Part shown: positions 17,217 through 25,778 of the stretch, piece after piece
Numbering within the stretch: position 1 is the first letter of the stretch
Layout of the letters: each line of letters starts with the position of its first letter
NCBI RefSeq assembly: GCF_013359905.1
Contig: NZ_JABMCC010000112.1
Span: 186,001-250,000, forward strand
DNA: 64,000 nucleotides
Direction: 5' to 3'
DNA from: Paenibacillus taichungensis
GTDB lineage: Bacteria; Bacillota; Bacilli; Paenibacillales; Paenibacillaceae
Program-made: the position numbers and the translations under genes
The notes under the pieces: model-generated
What the model saw: the letters and a program-made list of their open reading frames with translations, nothing else
Told to the model about the DNA's origin: nothing
Databases searched by the model: none

Positions 17217-18307
17217 AAGTCTCGCCCCCGTCCCATCTTTTTGCGGATCGCTACATACAGAAGAATGCCCGCAGGCAGAGCAAACTCCATCATAAATCCA
17301 ATGTAATTAAGTGAATAGTTTATTTGGGCTGATTCAATAAAGCTAGGCCGATAGAGGAAAAAGCTAAGTTCAATGACAACACACCACACTGCAAGGTGGT
17401 ATCTTTCCTGACCCTTTCCCACCAGCGATGCAGAGCACTTCGACACCAGATACATGGAGGGAATCCATATGCATGAGAACACAAACAGATAAAATGCAAT
17501 AAATAGCACTTCCACCCGCTCTATAAACTGGAATTCAATGGACTTCATAATGCTAATCACCGGGTCGTTATACTCCCCGATCTCATCTGGGCTAAAATAC
17601 ACGTAACAAATCAGCGTGATTCCCAAGTAAACCATGCAAGTAAGCGTGTTTGATATCATCATGGCAGGCAATGCCTTTTCTTTGTTAACTAGATGGGGAT
17701 AGAGAAACAAAACTAAACCGATGCCAAGCATCGGATAGATCATAAATTTTATGGATGAAAGAACCGGAAACCATCCCTCTTTAAAGATGGGCAGTAAATA
17801 GAGCCAATGGGCATGACTCAGCGTAGATACATAAATGAACGGAATCCAAACGGAGAGCATCGTGACAATTTCACTATACCGGCCAATCGCCTGGAAACCA
17901 TGTTGCGCAATCTGAAATGTGGGTATGAGCAGCAGCAGGACTAGAATATAGATATATGTGCTCGGCAATAACCATAATTTAATGACAAGTGAAGCAACCA
18001 TATAACCGTCATATGCCAGAAGCAAATAATAGGCCATAAATATAAAAGCAGCCATTTTTGCTGCCCACACGCCAATATAACGCTGAATCAATTCTAGTAT
18101 TGAGCTGTTTGGATTATATCTCATCACCTTGACGATCGCTATGGAGGCCAACGTCGCCAGTCCCCAGCCCAAGAAAATCACTAGCCAACCATCCGTCCCC
18201 GCATGTCTTGCGAGTTCTCTTGGAAGAGACAAAAAAGCAACGCTGATTTGGAAAGTAGAAATAATAAGAATGAATTGAAGCATAGTTACCGGACGAAAAG
18301 TCTTCAT
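17213..18307 (-). CDS. gerB: Endospore germination permease (GerAB family)
   Basis: A 364-residue protein with about ten membrane segments, of the amino-acid permease-like GerAB/Spore_permease family. TLQFILIIS-type opening and the YDGYMVASLVIKLWLLPSTYIY segment fit the family. It is the B subunit of a germinant receptor and likely forms the ligand-binding membrane part. Three bases separate it from the upstream A gene and it overlaps the C gene by four. Confidence 0.9.
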   Translation of the reverse strand: MKTFRPVTMLQFILIISTFQISVAFLSLPRELARHAGTDGWLVIFLGWGLATLASIAIVKVMRYNPNSSILELIQRYIGVWAAKMAAFIFMAYYLLLAYDGYMVASLVIKLWLLPSTYIYILVLLLLIPTFQIAQHGFQAIGRYSEIVTMLSVWIPFIYVSTLSHAHWLYLLPIFKEGWFPVLSSIKFMIYPMLGIGLVLFLYPHLVNKEKALPAMMISNTLTCMVYLGITLICYVYFSPDEIGEYNDPVISIMKSIEFQFIERVEVLFIAFYLFVFSCIWIPSMYLVSKCSASLVGKGQERYHLAVWCVVIELSFFLYRPSFIESAQINYSLNYIGFMMEFALPAGILLYVAIRKKMGRGRDL

Positions 18308-18310
18308 TTG

Positions 18311-19804
18311 CTAGTTTTTCTCCTTCCATCCTCTACTTTTCCCCTGGCGTCTTGACTGACGTGATTGCGTGCTTACTGGACGGTTGTTCATCATCCACAA
18401 CGGTACCCGTAATAAGGTATCCTTCCAATCCGCAGCTCTAAATGGAGCTATAGGTGTGCTATAGGAGGTATTGAGCGAGTTTAATGTTATTAATCGGCCG
18501 ATGATGGTCATCATACCCACGACTAGTCCGATGAACCCAAACCAGTTAGCAAGTATCATCATCATGAAACGCATGAGGCGTACAGCTGCCATCATATCTG
18601 GATTAGGAATAATAAAAGATGAGATAGCTGTAAAAGCGACGACGATAACCATCACATTGCTGATCAGCCCAGCCTGAACAACCGCCTGTCCAATGACAAT
18701 ACCTCCCACGATCCCTACGGTCTGCCCTACCGGAGCTGGAAGCCGAACCCCCGCTTCCCTTAGCATCTCAAGTGTGATTTCCATAATGATTGCCTCAACG
18801 AATGGAGGGAATGGAACTTGGCCCCTTGATTCACCAAGCGTTAACAACAGTTTCATCGGTATTATCTCAAAATGAAATGAAATGACTGATATAAAAAATC
18901 CAGGCAAAAAAATGGCGATGAAAAAGGCAAACATACGTAAAACTCTAAGAAACGACGAAATGGACCATCTGGAACTGTAATCATCAACCGTCTGAAAAAA
19001 GGACATGAAGGTAACAGGCGCTACCAACACACTGGGCGAACCATCGACCACAACGACACATCGTCCTTGCAGTATTTGAGAAGCAGCTGTATCCGGTCTT
19101 TCTGTCGTAATGATTTGGGGTAGTAAAGCAAGGGGTTGGTCTTCAATAAATTCTGCTAATTCTCCAGTGTTAATAATGGCATCCACATCTATGGATTGAA
19201 TCCGTTCTTCGAGTACTTTAATCATCTCCGGTTTCGCCACATCTTCCAAATAAAGCAAGGATACTTCCGTTTGGCCTCGCTTCCCAACGATATACCGTTT
19301 GAGCTTTAACTCTTTGTCCGCGATATAACGGCGGATCATGGCTATATTTTGAGAACCGGTCTCAGTAAATCCTTGATGAGCTCCTTTCAGTGATGGCTCC
19401 TGCTGAGGATCCTCAATCGCTCGCTGCGGCAAACCTTTTGTATCTAGTGCATAGGCGATACTTCTTCCTTCGATAAACAGTACGCTATAGCCGAGGATAA
19501 TGGAAAGTTTGAGATCATCCCACTTGGTATACGGCTTCATATATCCAACCGTTGTTATGAAGTCTTCGGAGGGGTTTCCGGTTTCGAGCTGAAGCGGAGC
19601 AAGAACATCATGATTAAGCGACGTTTTGTCAGTCAATGCTTCCATATAGATGATGGTAGCTTGTTCTCCAGTTTGTTTTATATATAGCTTTCGAATGATC
19701 AGATCGGGAGTATCTGTGAAAATTTCTTCAATTCTAAGGATGGATTCGTCTAAACTTTTGGTGATGCTTTCATCTTTCCTGATCATGGCAGATTGTTCAT
19801 CCAC
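18311..19804 (-). CDS. gerA: Spore germination protein, GerAA family
   Basis: A 497-residue A subunit. A soluble N-terminal domain runs to about residue 260; then come membrane segments with the family signature GRCVVVVDGSPSVLVAPVTFMSFFQTVDDYSSRW and PAPVGQTVGIVGGIVIGQAVVQAG. The start is GTG at 19804, eight bases after GGGAGG. The order A-B-C in one minus-strand operon is that of a complete germinant receptor. Expression should be forespore specific (sigma G), but I could not point to a convincing sigma G promoter. Confidence 0.92.
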   Translation of the reverse strand: MDEQSAMIRKDESITKSLDESILRIEEIFTDTPDLIIRKLYIKQTGEQATIIYMEALTDKTSLNHDVLAPLQLETGNPSEDFITTVGYMKPYTKWDDLKLSIILGYSVLFIEGRSIAYALDTKGLPQRAIEDPQQEPSLKGAHQGFTETGSQNIAMIRRYIADKELKLKRYIVGKRGQTEVSLLYLEDVAKPEMIKVLEERIQSIDVDAIINTGELAEFIEDQPLALLPQIITTERPDTAASQILQGRCVVVVDGSPSVLVAPVTFMSFFQTVDDYSSRWSISSFLRVLRMFAFFIAIFLPGFFISVISFHFEIIPMKLLLTLGESRGQVPFPPFVEAIIMEITLEMLREAGVRLPAPVGQTVGIVGGIVIGQAVVQAGLISNVMVIVVAFTAISSFIIPNPDMMAAVRLMRFMMMILANWFGFIGLVVGMMTIIGRLITLNSLNTSYSTPIAPFRAADWKDTLLRVPLWMMNNRPVSTQSRQSRRQGKSRGWKEKN

Positions 19805-19974
19805 TACCCTAGCCTCCCTTCTTCCAGCAACTTTTCCTTATTATGACGATTATTGGAGACGATATGCATATCACTGAAATCTACTTCAAAGTTAGTCCAC
19901 AAAACTTATTTTATGTAAATAAAAATGTAACCGTTGGCTCTTTTAGTCGGGAATAATATACCTCAAGTCAAACA

Positions 19975-20023
19975 CAAAAAAGACGCTCCTAGTACCCAAT
20001 TGGATTGGTACTAGGAGCGTCTT
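19975..20023 (-). terminator. Terminator of the polyamine operon
   Basis: A perfect 17-base inverted repeat (AAGACGCTCCTAGTACC and its complement) with a 10-base loop; six T residues follow on the minus strand. It lies 90 bases after the stop of the decarboxylase gene. Confidence 0.88.
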
Positions 20024-20111
20024 ATATTGGATCATTTCCTAACAGAAACGGATTTATTATAAAATAGACCATTCTGTCTGAAAACGCAGTATAAAGTAAG
20101 GAATAATGAAG

Positions 20112-21239
20112 TTAAGCCAATCTCATTTTGAAGTCCTGATAGCCGAACTCGCGAACCACTTCGCAATCGCCATCTTTTCTTTTCACTGCGATGGCTGGCA
20201 GCGGCATACCGTTAAATGTATTGGTTTTGACCATGGAGTAGATCGCCATGTCCTCAAATACCAGTCTGTCACCCGTTTTGAGCGGTTGGTCAAACGAATA
20301 ATCGCCGATCACATCACCTGACAGGCAAGTTTGTCCACCCAGACGATACAGGTGGGCTTTCTCCCCTGCTTCTCCCGAACCGATAAGCGGCGGGCGATAG
20401 GGCATTTCCAGCACGTCCGGCATGTGGCATGTTGCCGAGGTATCCAGAATGGCAATGTCCATACCGTTCTTGTGGAAATCGAGCACAGAAGTCACCAGGA
20501 AGCCCGCGTTCAGCGCAACCGCTTCGCCCGGCTCCAGATATACTTCCAGGCCATATTTTTCCTGCATGCGTTTAATGCAGGCTTCCAGTCTAGGAATGTC
20601 GTAATCCTCGCGTGTGATGTGGTGTCCACCGCCGAAGTTGATCCATTCCATTTGTGGCAGCCATTGTCCAAACTTCTCTTCTACCGCATTCAGCGTAGTT
20701 TCCAGATCATCTGAATTTTGCTGGCACAAGGTATGGAAATGCAGTCCGGAGACTCCTTCCAACAGCTCAGCACGGAAATCTTCTTGCTTTGCACCGAACC
20801 TTGAACCAGGAGAACATGGATCGTAAATCTCATGCCCCTCCTGAGTCGAGCATTCAGGGTTAATACGCAGGCCTACTTTTCGACCAGCCTGAAGCGCTTT
20901 GCCCTTGAATTTCTCCAATTGGGAGAATGAATTGAAGATAATATGATCAGTAATCGAAAGGATTTCATCGATCTCATCTTCGCGATAAGCCGGGGCAAAG
21001 ACGTGGTTCTCTTTACCCATCTCCTCATGACCCAGGCGGGCTTCATACAGCCCGCTTGCCGTTGCACCGCTCAGATATTCTCCAATGAGCGGATACATCG
21101 TGGTCATGGAAAATGCTTTCTGAGCCAGCACGATTTTGGCTCCTGTACGTTGCATGACACCGTTCAGGATTTTGAGATTTCTTTCGATAAGTCCTTCGTC
21201 AACAACAAAACATGGCGTCGGTAATTGCTCAAACCGCAT
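20112..21239 (-). CDS. nspC: Carboxynorspermidine/carboxyspermidine decarboxylase
   Basis: A 375-residue PLP-dependent decarboxylase of the alanine-racemase fold type. KIVLAQKAF near the N-terminus carries the PLP lysine; the substrate-binding and PLP phosphate segments follow (NFGGGHHITRED, EPGEAVALNAGF). It removes CO2 from carboxy(nor)spermidine to give (nor)spermidine in the aspartate-semialdehyde-dependent pathway. The frame extends upstream to 21311, but ATG 21239 sits one base after the stop of the partner dehydrogenase (TAA-G-ATG), so the two are tightly coupled. Confidence 0.92.
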   Translation of the reverse strand: MRFEQLPTPCFVVDEGLIERNLKILNGVMQRTGAKIVLAQKAFSMTTMYPLIGEYLSGATASGLYEARLGHEEMGKENHVFAPAYREDEIDEILSITDHIIFNSFSQLEKFKGKALQAGRKVGLRINPECSTQEGHEIYDPCSPGSRFGAKQEDFRAELLEGVSGLHFHTLCQQNSDDLETTLNAVEEKFGQWLPQMEWINFGGGHHITREDYDIPRLEACIKRMQEKYGLEVYLEPGEAVALNAGFLVTSVLDFHKNGMDIAILDTSATCHMPDVLEMPYRPPLIGSGEAGEKAHLYRLGGQTCLSGDVIGDYSFDQPLKTGDRLVFEDMAIYSMVKTNTFNGMPLPAIAVKRKDGDCEVVREFGYQDFKMRLA

Positions 21240-21240
21240 C

Positions 21241-22479
21241 TTAACGAACAAGCTCCGATTCTTTGACTTCTTCTGGCAATTCGTCAACGAGTACTGGGTT
21301 GAAATCTTCAACCCATGGGAGACCCCATTTGTTCAACTCTTCCATGAATGGATCTGGGTTGAACTCTTCAACGTTGTAAACGCCTGGTTTGTTCCATTTG
21401 CCTGTCATCACCATTGCTGCACCAATCATAGCTGGAACACCTGTTGTGTAAGAGATGGCTTGGGAACCAACTTCTTTGTAGCATTCTTGGTGATCACAAA
21501 TGTTGTAAACGTAGTACGTTTTGTCTTTGCCGTCTTTTTTACCTTTGAAAATGCAACCGATGTTCGTTTTGCCCACAGTACGTAGTCCAAGGGACGCCGG
21601 ATCTGGCAGTACCGCCTTCAGGAATTGCAGCGGAATGATTTGTTTGCCTTCGTATTCAATAGGTTCAATCGAAGTCATGCCCACATTTTCAAGTGCTTTC
21701 AAGTGCGTAAGGTAGCTTTGACCAAATGTCATGAAGAAACGAATGCGTTTCAGACCAGGCATGTTTTTAGCCAAGGACTCCAGCTCTTCATGATAAAGCA
21801 GGTACATGTCTTTCTCGCCAACTTCTTTGAAGTCATAGACACGTTTGATTTCCATTGGTTTCGTTTCGATCCATTCACCTTTTTCCCAGTATCTTCCGTT
21901 AGCCGAAACTTCGCGGATGTTGATTTCAGGGTTGAAGTTGGTTGCGAACGGATAGCCGTGATCCCCACCGTTGCAATCCAGAATGTCAATATATTCAATC
22001 TCGTCAAAGTAATGTTTCAGGGCATAAGCAGAGAATACACCAGTAACACCTGGGTCAAATCCACTGCCAAGCAAAGCTGTAATTCCCGCTTTTTCAAAGC
22101 GCTCTTTGTAATCCCATTGCCATTTATATTCGAATTTTGCCGTATCTTCCGGCTCATAGTTCGCTGTATCCATGTAGTTCGTTTTCGTTGCAAGGCAAGC
22201 ATCCATGATTGTCAGGTCTTGGTAAGGCAATGCCAGGTTCATGACGATATCCGGTTTAACTTCGTTGATCAGTGCGATCAGTTCGTCAACGTTGTCGGCA
22301 TCCACTTGAGCTGTCGTAATTTTTGTTTTACCGCCGTCCAACTTCGCTTTAAGATCGTCACATTTGGATTTCGTACGACTTGCGATGCAGATTTCCTCAA
22401 ATACTTCGCTGTTTTGAACGCATTTATGAACTGCTACTGAAGCTACGCCGCCGGCGCCGATGATTAGTGCTTTTCCCAT
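21241..22479 (-). CDS. Carboxy(nor)spermidine dehydrogenase (saccharopine dehydrogenase family)
   Basis: A 412-residue enzyme. MGKALIIGAGGVASV is the NAD(P) Rossmann motif at the true start, chosen because AGGAGA precedes ATG 22479; the longer frame to 22596 has no support. GSGFDPGVTGVFSAYALKHY is typical of the Lys1/CANSDH family. It condenses a diamine with aspartate semialdehyde to carboxy(nor)spermidine, which the next gene decarboxylates. This gives a polyamine route independent of S-adenosylmethionine decarboxylase. The leader carries a terminator-like hairpin. Confidence 0.9.
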   Translation of the reverse strand: MGKALIIGAGGVASVAVHKCVQNSEVFEEICIASRTKSKCDDLKAKLDGGKTKITTAQVDADNVDELIALINEVKPDIVMNLALPYQDLTIMDACLATKTNYMDTANYEPEDTAKFEYKWQWDYKERFEKAGITALLGSGFDPGVTGVFSAYALKHYFDEIEYIDILDCNGGDHGYPFATNFNPEINIREVSANGRYWEKGEWIETKPMEIKRVYDFKEVGEKDMYLLYHEELESLAKNMPGLKRIRFFMTFGQSYLTHLKALENVGMTSIEPIEYEGKQIIPLQFLKAVLPDPASLGLRTVGKTNIGCIFKGKKDGKDKTYYVYNICDHQECYKEVGSQAISYTTGVPAMIGAAMVMTGKWNKPGVYNVEEFNPDPFMEELNKWGLPWVEDFNPVLVDELPEEVKESELVR

Positions 22480-22568
22480 TTTCCATTCTCCTAACCCAAT
22501 ATGAATTTTTTTTAAATTAACTTCATTATTTTTCTCATTTTCCAACTTTTCGCCCGTTCTGAACCAAC

Positions 22569-22618
22569 AAAAAAAGCAAGGTGAAAAATGCCCCAAACGC
22601 GCATCATCACACTTGCTT
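22569..22618 (-). terminator. Terminator-like hairpin in the leader of the polyamine operon
   Basis: On the minus strand AAGCAAG pairs with CTTGCTT, with GTGA/TCAC and ATGC/GCAT extending the stem, and seven T residues follow. It lies about 90 bases before the start codon at 22479 and no minus-strand gene lies upstream, so it could attenuate the operon. Confidence 0.6.
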
Positions 22619-22619
22619 G

Positions 22620-23375
22620 TCGATATACATCATTAAAAAGACGCAAAGTTTCCATAACTAAAAAAGTTCAAAAGAACTCCTCTAGCGGAAAGCTTCTTCA
22701 TGTATATCAATATCAGATCAGAGTCTATATAGCAAATAATTCGCCTTTACCACTCTTATTGACCGTTTCACAAGTTGATGTGCAGATGCACTGGTTGTAA
22801 AGTAACCAACTTATAAAATTTGAGCTTTTAACTCAATCAATAAGGCAACATAAGTTGCCAATCGGCGTTTGACCCGGCTGTCCGTATGGCCTTAACTTCC
22901 TTAAGAGAAGTGGTCAAAAATTATCTGCTGGAAAGACCTGATTCATGTTGATATATCTGCTTTCCAAAATCACAGGTCTTACAATATCAGATACATTAAA
23001 AAAAATCAAGCGATCTCTAAAAATTTATTTATTCATCATTTTGGAACACACATTTCGCTCTTAGGCATATCTGATAATAATGGCAAATCTTTAAATAGTT
23101 ACTGCCTAATGTATCCAGCTCTTTCTCAATTTTCAAACTGACATGTCAACGATAACGATGTGTAACATGGAAGTTGTATTATCCTAAAATAGATTGATTT
23201 AGGTAGAATAATCCTTTAGTTTTCTATGTCGAATATAAGTTATTACGCGAAGTTAAGAAAAAATATAAAACTCCCAAAAATATTTTCTTTCCACTTGAAA
23301 TTTTATACATTTTTGATAGAGAGATATGATATATTTGGTATGTAATTTAAAATATATCCCAGAAAAGAGGATCTT
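22620..23375. other. Long intergenic region with several hairpins, no gene seen
   Basis: No convincing coding sequence in 750 bases. It should contain the promoters of both flanking units. Visible structures are a small GTTC-TTTT-GAAC hairpin plus T-run on the minus strand near 22655-22677, GGCAAC-ATAA-GTTGCC at 22843-22858, and AAGACCTG...CAGGTCTT at 22934-22981. The stretch 22840-22920 is more GC-rich than its surroundings. The last 200 bases before 23376 are very AT-rich. Confidence 0.5.
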
Positions 23376-23855
23376 ATGAAAAAAGCTGTTTTGCTATTTG
23401 CTGCAATTTTCATGTTTTTGCTTTCCAGCGCTCCATCAGCATCTGCAGCTGGAGACCGCCTCATTTATGACATCATGTATAACAATTCGATTCCACTCGT
23501 ATCCAACAACGTCAGGTTTTCTCTGCAATACAGCGTCTACGGCGACCTACAGCTCTGGGATAACCGCACACACACGATGTTATGGAACACCAAGACCAAT
23601 GACACGAGAATAAATCATTTCAAGATTGATTATTGGAGTGGAAAACTAGTGCTCCAGGATCCCCAAAACACACCTTACTGGACGTCAGACAACAAGGCAT
23701 GGTCTACTTCGTACTATGGAGCGGACAATCTGCCACCCAACCTCAGGGGTAACGTGCTCATCGTTCAAAACGACGGCAATTTGGTGCTATACAATACAGA
23801 AACACCGAGTGCAGGCTGGTATCCTGTCTGGGCTTCCAATACAGGAGGCCATTAA
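23376..23855 (+). CDS. Secreted B-lectin (monocot mannose-binding lectin fold) protein
   Basis: A 159-residue protein. A signal peptide ending near APSASAAG is clear. The rest is a single bulb-lectin domain of three subrepeats; only the last keeps the mannose-binding QxDxNxVxY pattern (QNDGNLVLY), while the first two are changed (QYSVYGDLQLW, KIDYWSGKLVL). It is probably exported and binds sugars. Similar domains occur in lectin-like bacteriocins, but those usually have two domains, so a bacteriocin role is only a possibility. It stands alone, with GAGGAT before the ATG. Confidence 0.82.
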   Translation: MKKAVLLFAAIFMFLLSSAPSASAAGDRLIYDIMYNNSIPLVSNNVRFSLQYSVYGDLQLWDNRTHTMLWNTKTNDTRINHFKIDYWSGKLVLQDPQNTPYWTSDNKAWSTSYYGADNLPPNLRGNVLIVQNDGNLVLYNTETPSAGWYPVWASNTGGH

Positions 23856-23934
23856 GGTCTATTGTACTGGAGTACAAGCTGTTAATCGAAGCTTCAATTG
23901 ACTGATGCTTACCCTCATTTCTTTACGGTAATAC

Positions 23935-23977
23935 AAATACACTCCACACAGTATAAACGTGTGCGAGTGTATTTTTT
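23935..23977 (+). terminator. Terminator of the lectin gene
   Basis: AATACACTC and GAGTGTATT pair, with an inner CACAC/GTGTG stem, followed by seven T residues. Confidence 0.85.
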
Positions 23978-24044
23978 TGTAAGGTGAATGTTTAAGCTGC
24001 ATTGACGCATACTCTTTCATTCGTATCTGTGTGTATCTTGCTCT

Positions 24045-25778
24045 CTATACTCCAATTTCTCCGATCATTTGCCACTCTATCTTTTTCAACTCATAAAAAT
24101 AACCTTTTTGCTCCATTAACTCCGCATAGGAGCCTGCTTCCACTACCATTCCCTGTTCCAGCACTACAATTCGGTCCATCTCTTCCAGACCGGTAAGCCG
24201 ATGACAGATCAAGAGAAGCGTATCCTCAGCTGCTTGTGCGTAGAGATGTTTCATCACACGTTCTTCTGTAACGTAATCCATTGAGGAAGTAGGTTCATCG
24301 AGAAGCCATAACCGTCCCTTACGAAGCATGGCCCGTGCCAAAGCCAGTCTCTGCTTCTCACCATCCGACAGGTTTTCCCCTTTTTCATATACTACATCGG
24401 TTAAAGCTGTATTCGGCAGCTGTACTTTTCCCAGCACATCTACCAGTTGTTCATCCGAATGTTCTTCATCATTCAACAATAGGTTATCCCGGATCGTTCC
24501 CCGGAAGAAATGACTTTGCTGCAAGACAACATTAGCCGTCTGCCAAATGCTTGCCTCATCCAGTTCCTTCAACGAAATGTCATTTAATTGAATCTCCCCA
24601 GTTGTAGGTGTACGCAGTTTAAGCAGCAGTTCAATAATCGTTGATTTGCCTGATCCGCTCGGTCCGACAATCGCCGTTTTGGAGCCGGGTAAAATATGCA
24701 GCGAAATGTCCTTTAACGCTGGTCTCCACTCCCCTTCATATTGAAACGTAACATCGGAGAGATCAAGCGAAACAGCCTGATTGGCAGATAACACTCCTTC
24801 TGGATGTGTAGACACAGACTGCCTGTCGGAGGTCCGTATGGTTTCCGTCAGACGTTTGGCTGCGTATTCGCTATCCTGCTTATACAAAGGTAATGTCGCC
24901 ATTGCCGCAGCCTCTTCGAATACGGTTAGCGAGGCCATAACCAGCATTGCAAGAAACACGCCAGCCAGCGCTCCATCGATAATCAGATAAGCACCAAGTG
25001 TCAGCACGCCCCAGGAAATAAGGAACGTAACCAAAGCATGCATGGATTGCCCGCGCAGTAGGTGTCCGGCAGCCCGTTGCTGCTGGACCGTCAACGCAAC
25101 AGAAGCCTTCTGCATCTGCTGCTCCCGTTGAGCCAGTTGTCCGTATACTTTCAAATCCCGGAACCCATACAATACTTCGGTGACTTCTGTGGAAAGCAGC
25201 GCCCGTTGTTCGCGAACATGTCCATGTATTTTTCGCTGCCCAAGCAAAACTATTCCCGGTACAACCAATGTCGTTGTGAGCATACCTACTACAAACAAAA
25301 CCGCAATCCAGAATGAAAAAGCAGAAGTAAACAACACTGTAGCCAAAAAGACCATAACAACAATAATCGGTGGATAAGCGACGCGCAAAAAATAATGTTG
25401 CAGACTCTCCACATCCCCAACAATGCGCGCAAGCAGGTCCCCGCTTCGTTTTTTGTTCAATATACCCGGCGTCAAAGGAATGAGTCGGGCAAAAAAGGAT
25501 GTACGCAAACGGCTAAGCATGGAAAATGTCGCCCGGTGTGAATACAAGCGCTCTCCGTAACGACTCGCCGCCCGAAGCAGTCCAAGCAGCTTGACCAGCG
25601 AGGTGAGTACAATTAAGGTGTAAAGCGGTGGCGCGAAGACCGTTTGCGAAATCAGATATCCGCTAGCCGAGAAGAGGGCCACTCCTGCTATCCCGGCAAT
25701 AAACCCACCTAGAATAGAAAGAATGATATCCTTGCGCTCCTGAATCATGGCTTTGGACAAAATCGCTAGCTCATTCAT
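24045..25778 (-). CDS. cydC: Cysteine/glutathione ABC exporter subunit CydC
   Basis: A 577-residue half-transporter: six membrane segments, then an ATPase with Walker [10 protein letters not shown], signature LSDGEKQRLALARA (Asp replacing the usual Gly) and Walker B LWLLDEPT. With CydD it exports thiols to the outer side of the membrane, needed for assembly of cytochrome bd. The frame runs to 25805, but AAAGGTGG places the start at ATG 25778, overlapping cydD by eight bases. It is the last gene of the cyd operon. Confidence 0.92.
   Translation of the reverse strand: MNELAILSKAMIQERKDIILSILGGFIAGIAGVALFSASGYLISQTVFAPPLYTLIVLTSLVKLLGLLRAASRYGERLYSHRATFSMLSRLRTSFFARLIPLTPGILNKKRSGDLLARIVGDVESLQHYFLRVAYPPIIVVMVFLATVLFTSAFSFWIAVLFVVGMLTTTLVVPGIVLLGQRKIHGHVREQRALLSTEVTEVLYGFRDLKVYGQLAQREQQMQKASVALTVQQQRAAGHLLRGQSMHALVTFLISWGVLTLGAYLIIDGALAGVFLAMLVMASLTVFEEAAAMATLPLYKQDSEYAAKRLTETIRTSDRQSVSTHPEGVLSANQAVSLDLSDVTFQYEGEWRPALKDISLHILPGSKTAIVGPSGSGKSTIIELLLKLRTPTTGEIQLNDISLKELDEASIWQTANVVLQQSHFFRGTIRDNLLLNDEEHSDEQLVDVLGKVQLPNTALTDVVYEKGENLSDGEKQRLALARAMLRKGRLWLLDEPTSSMDYVTEERVMKHLYAQAAEDTLLLICHRLTGLEEMDRIVVLEQGMVVEAGSYAELMEQKGYFYELKKIEWQMIGEIGV

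Noticed and set aside
21625-22440. 271-codon open frame on the plus strand
   Set aside because: It is the antisense of the conserved saccharopine dehydrogenase-family gene, has no ribosome binding site and no recognisable protein pattern.
22636-22650. GACGCAAAG, reminiscent of class I c-di-GMP riboswitches
   Set aside because: The partner blocks (GGCAAACC before it, GGCAGCCxGGTTACC after it) are absent in the right order on the same strand.
22588-22800. 70-codon plus-strand frame
   Set aside because: Overlaps the leader hairpin, has no ribosome binding site and an ordinary random-looking composition.
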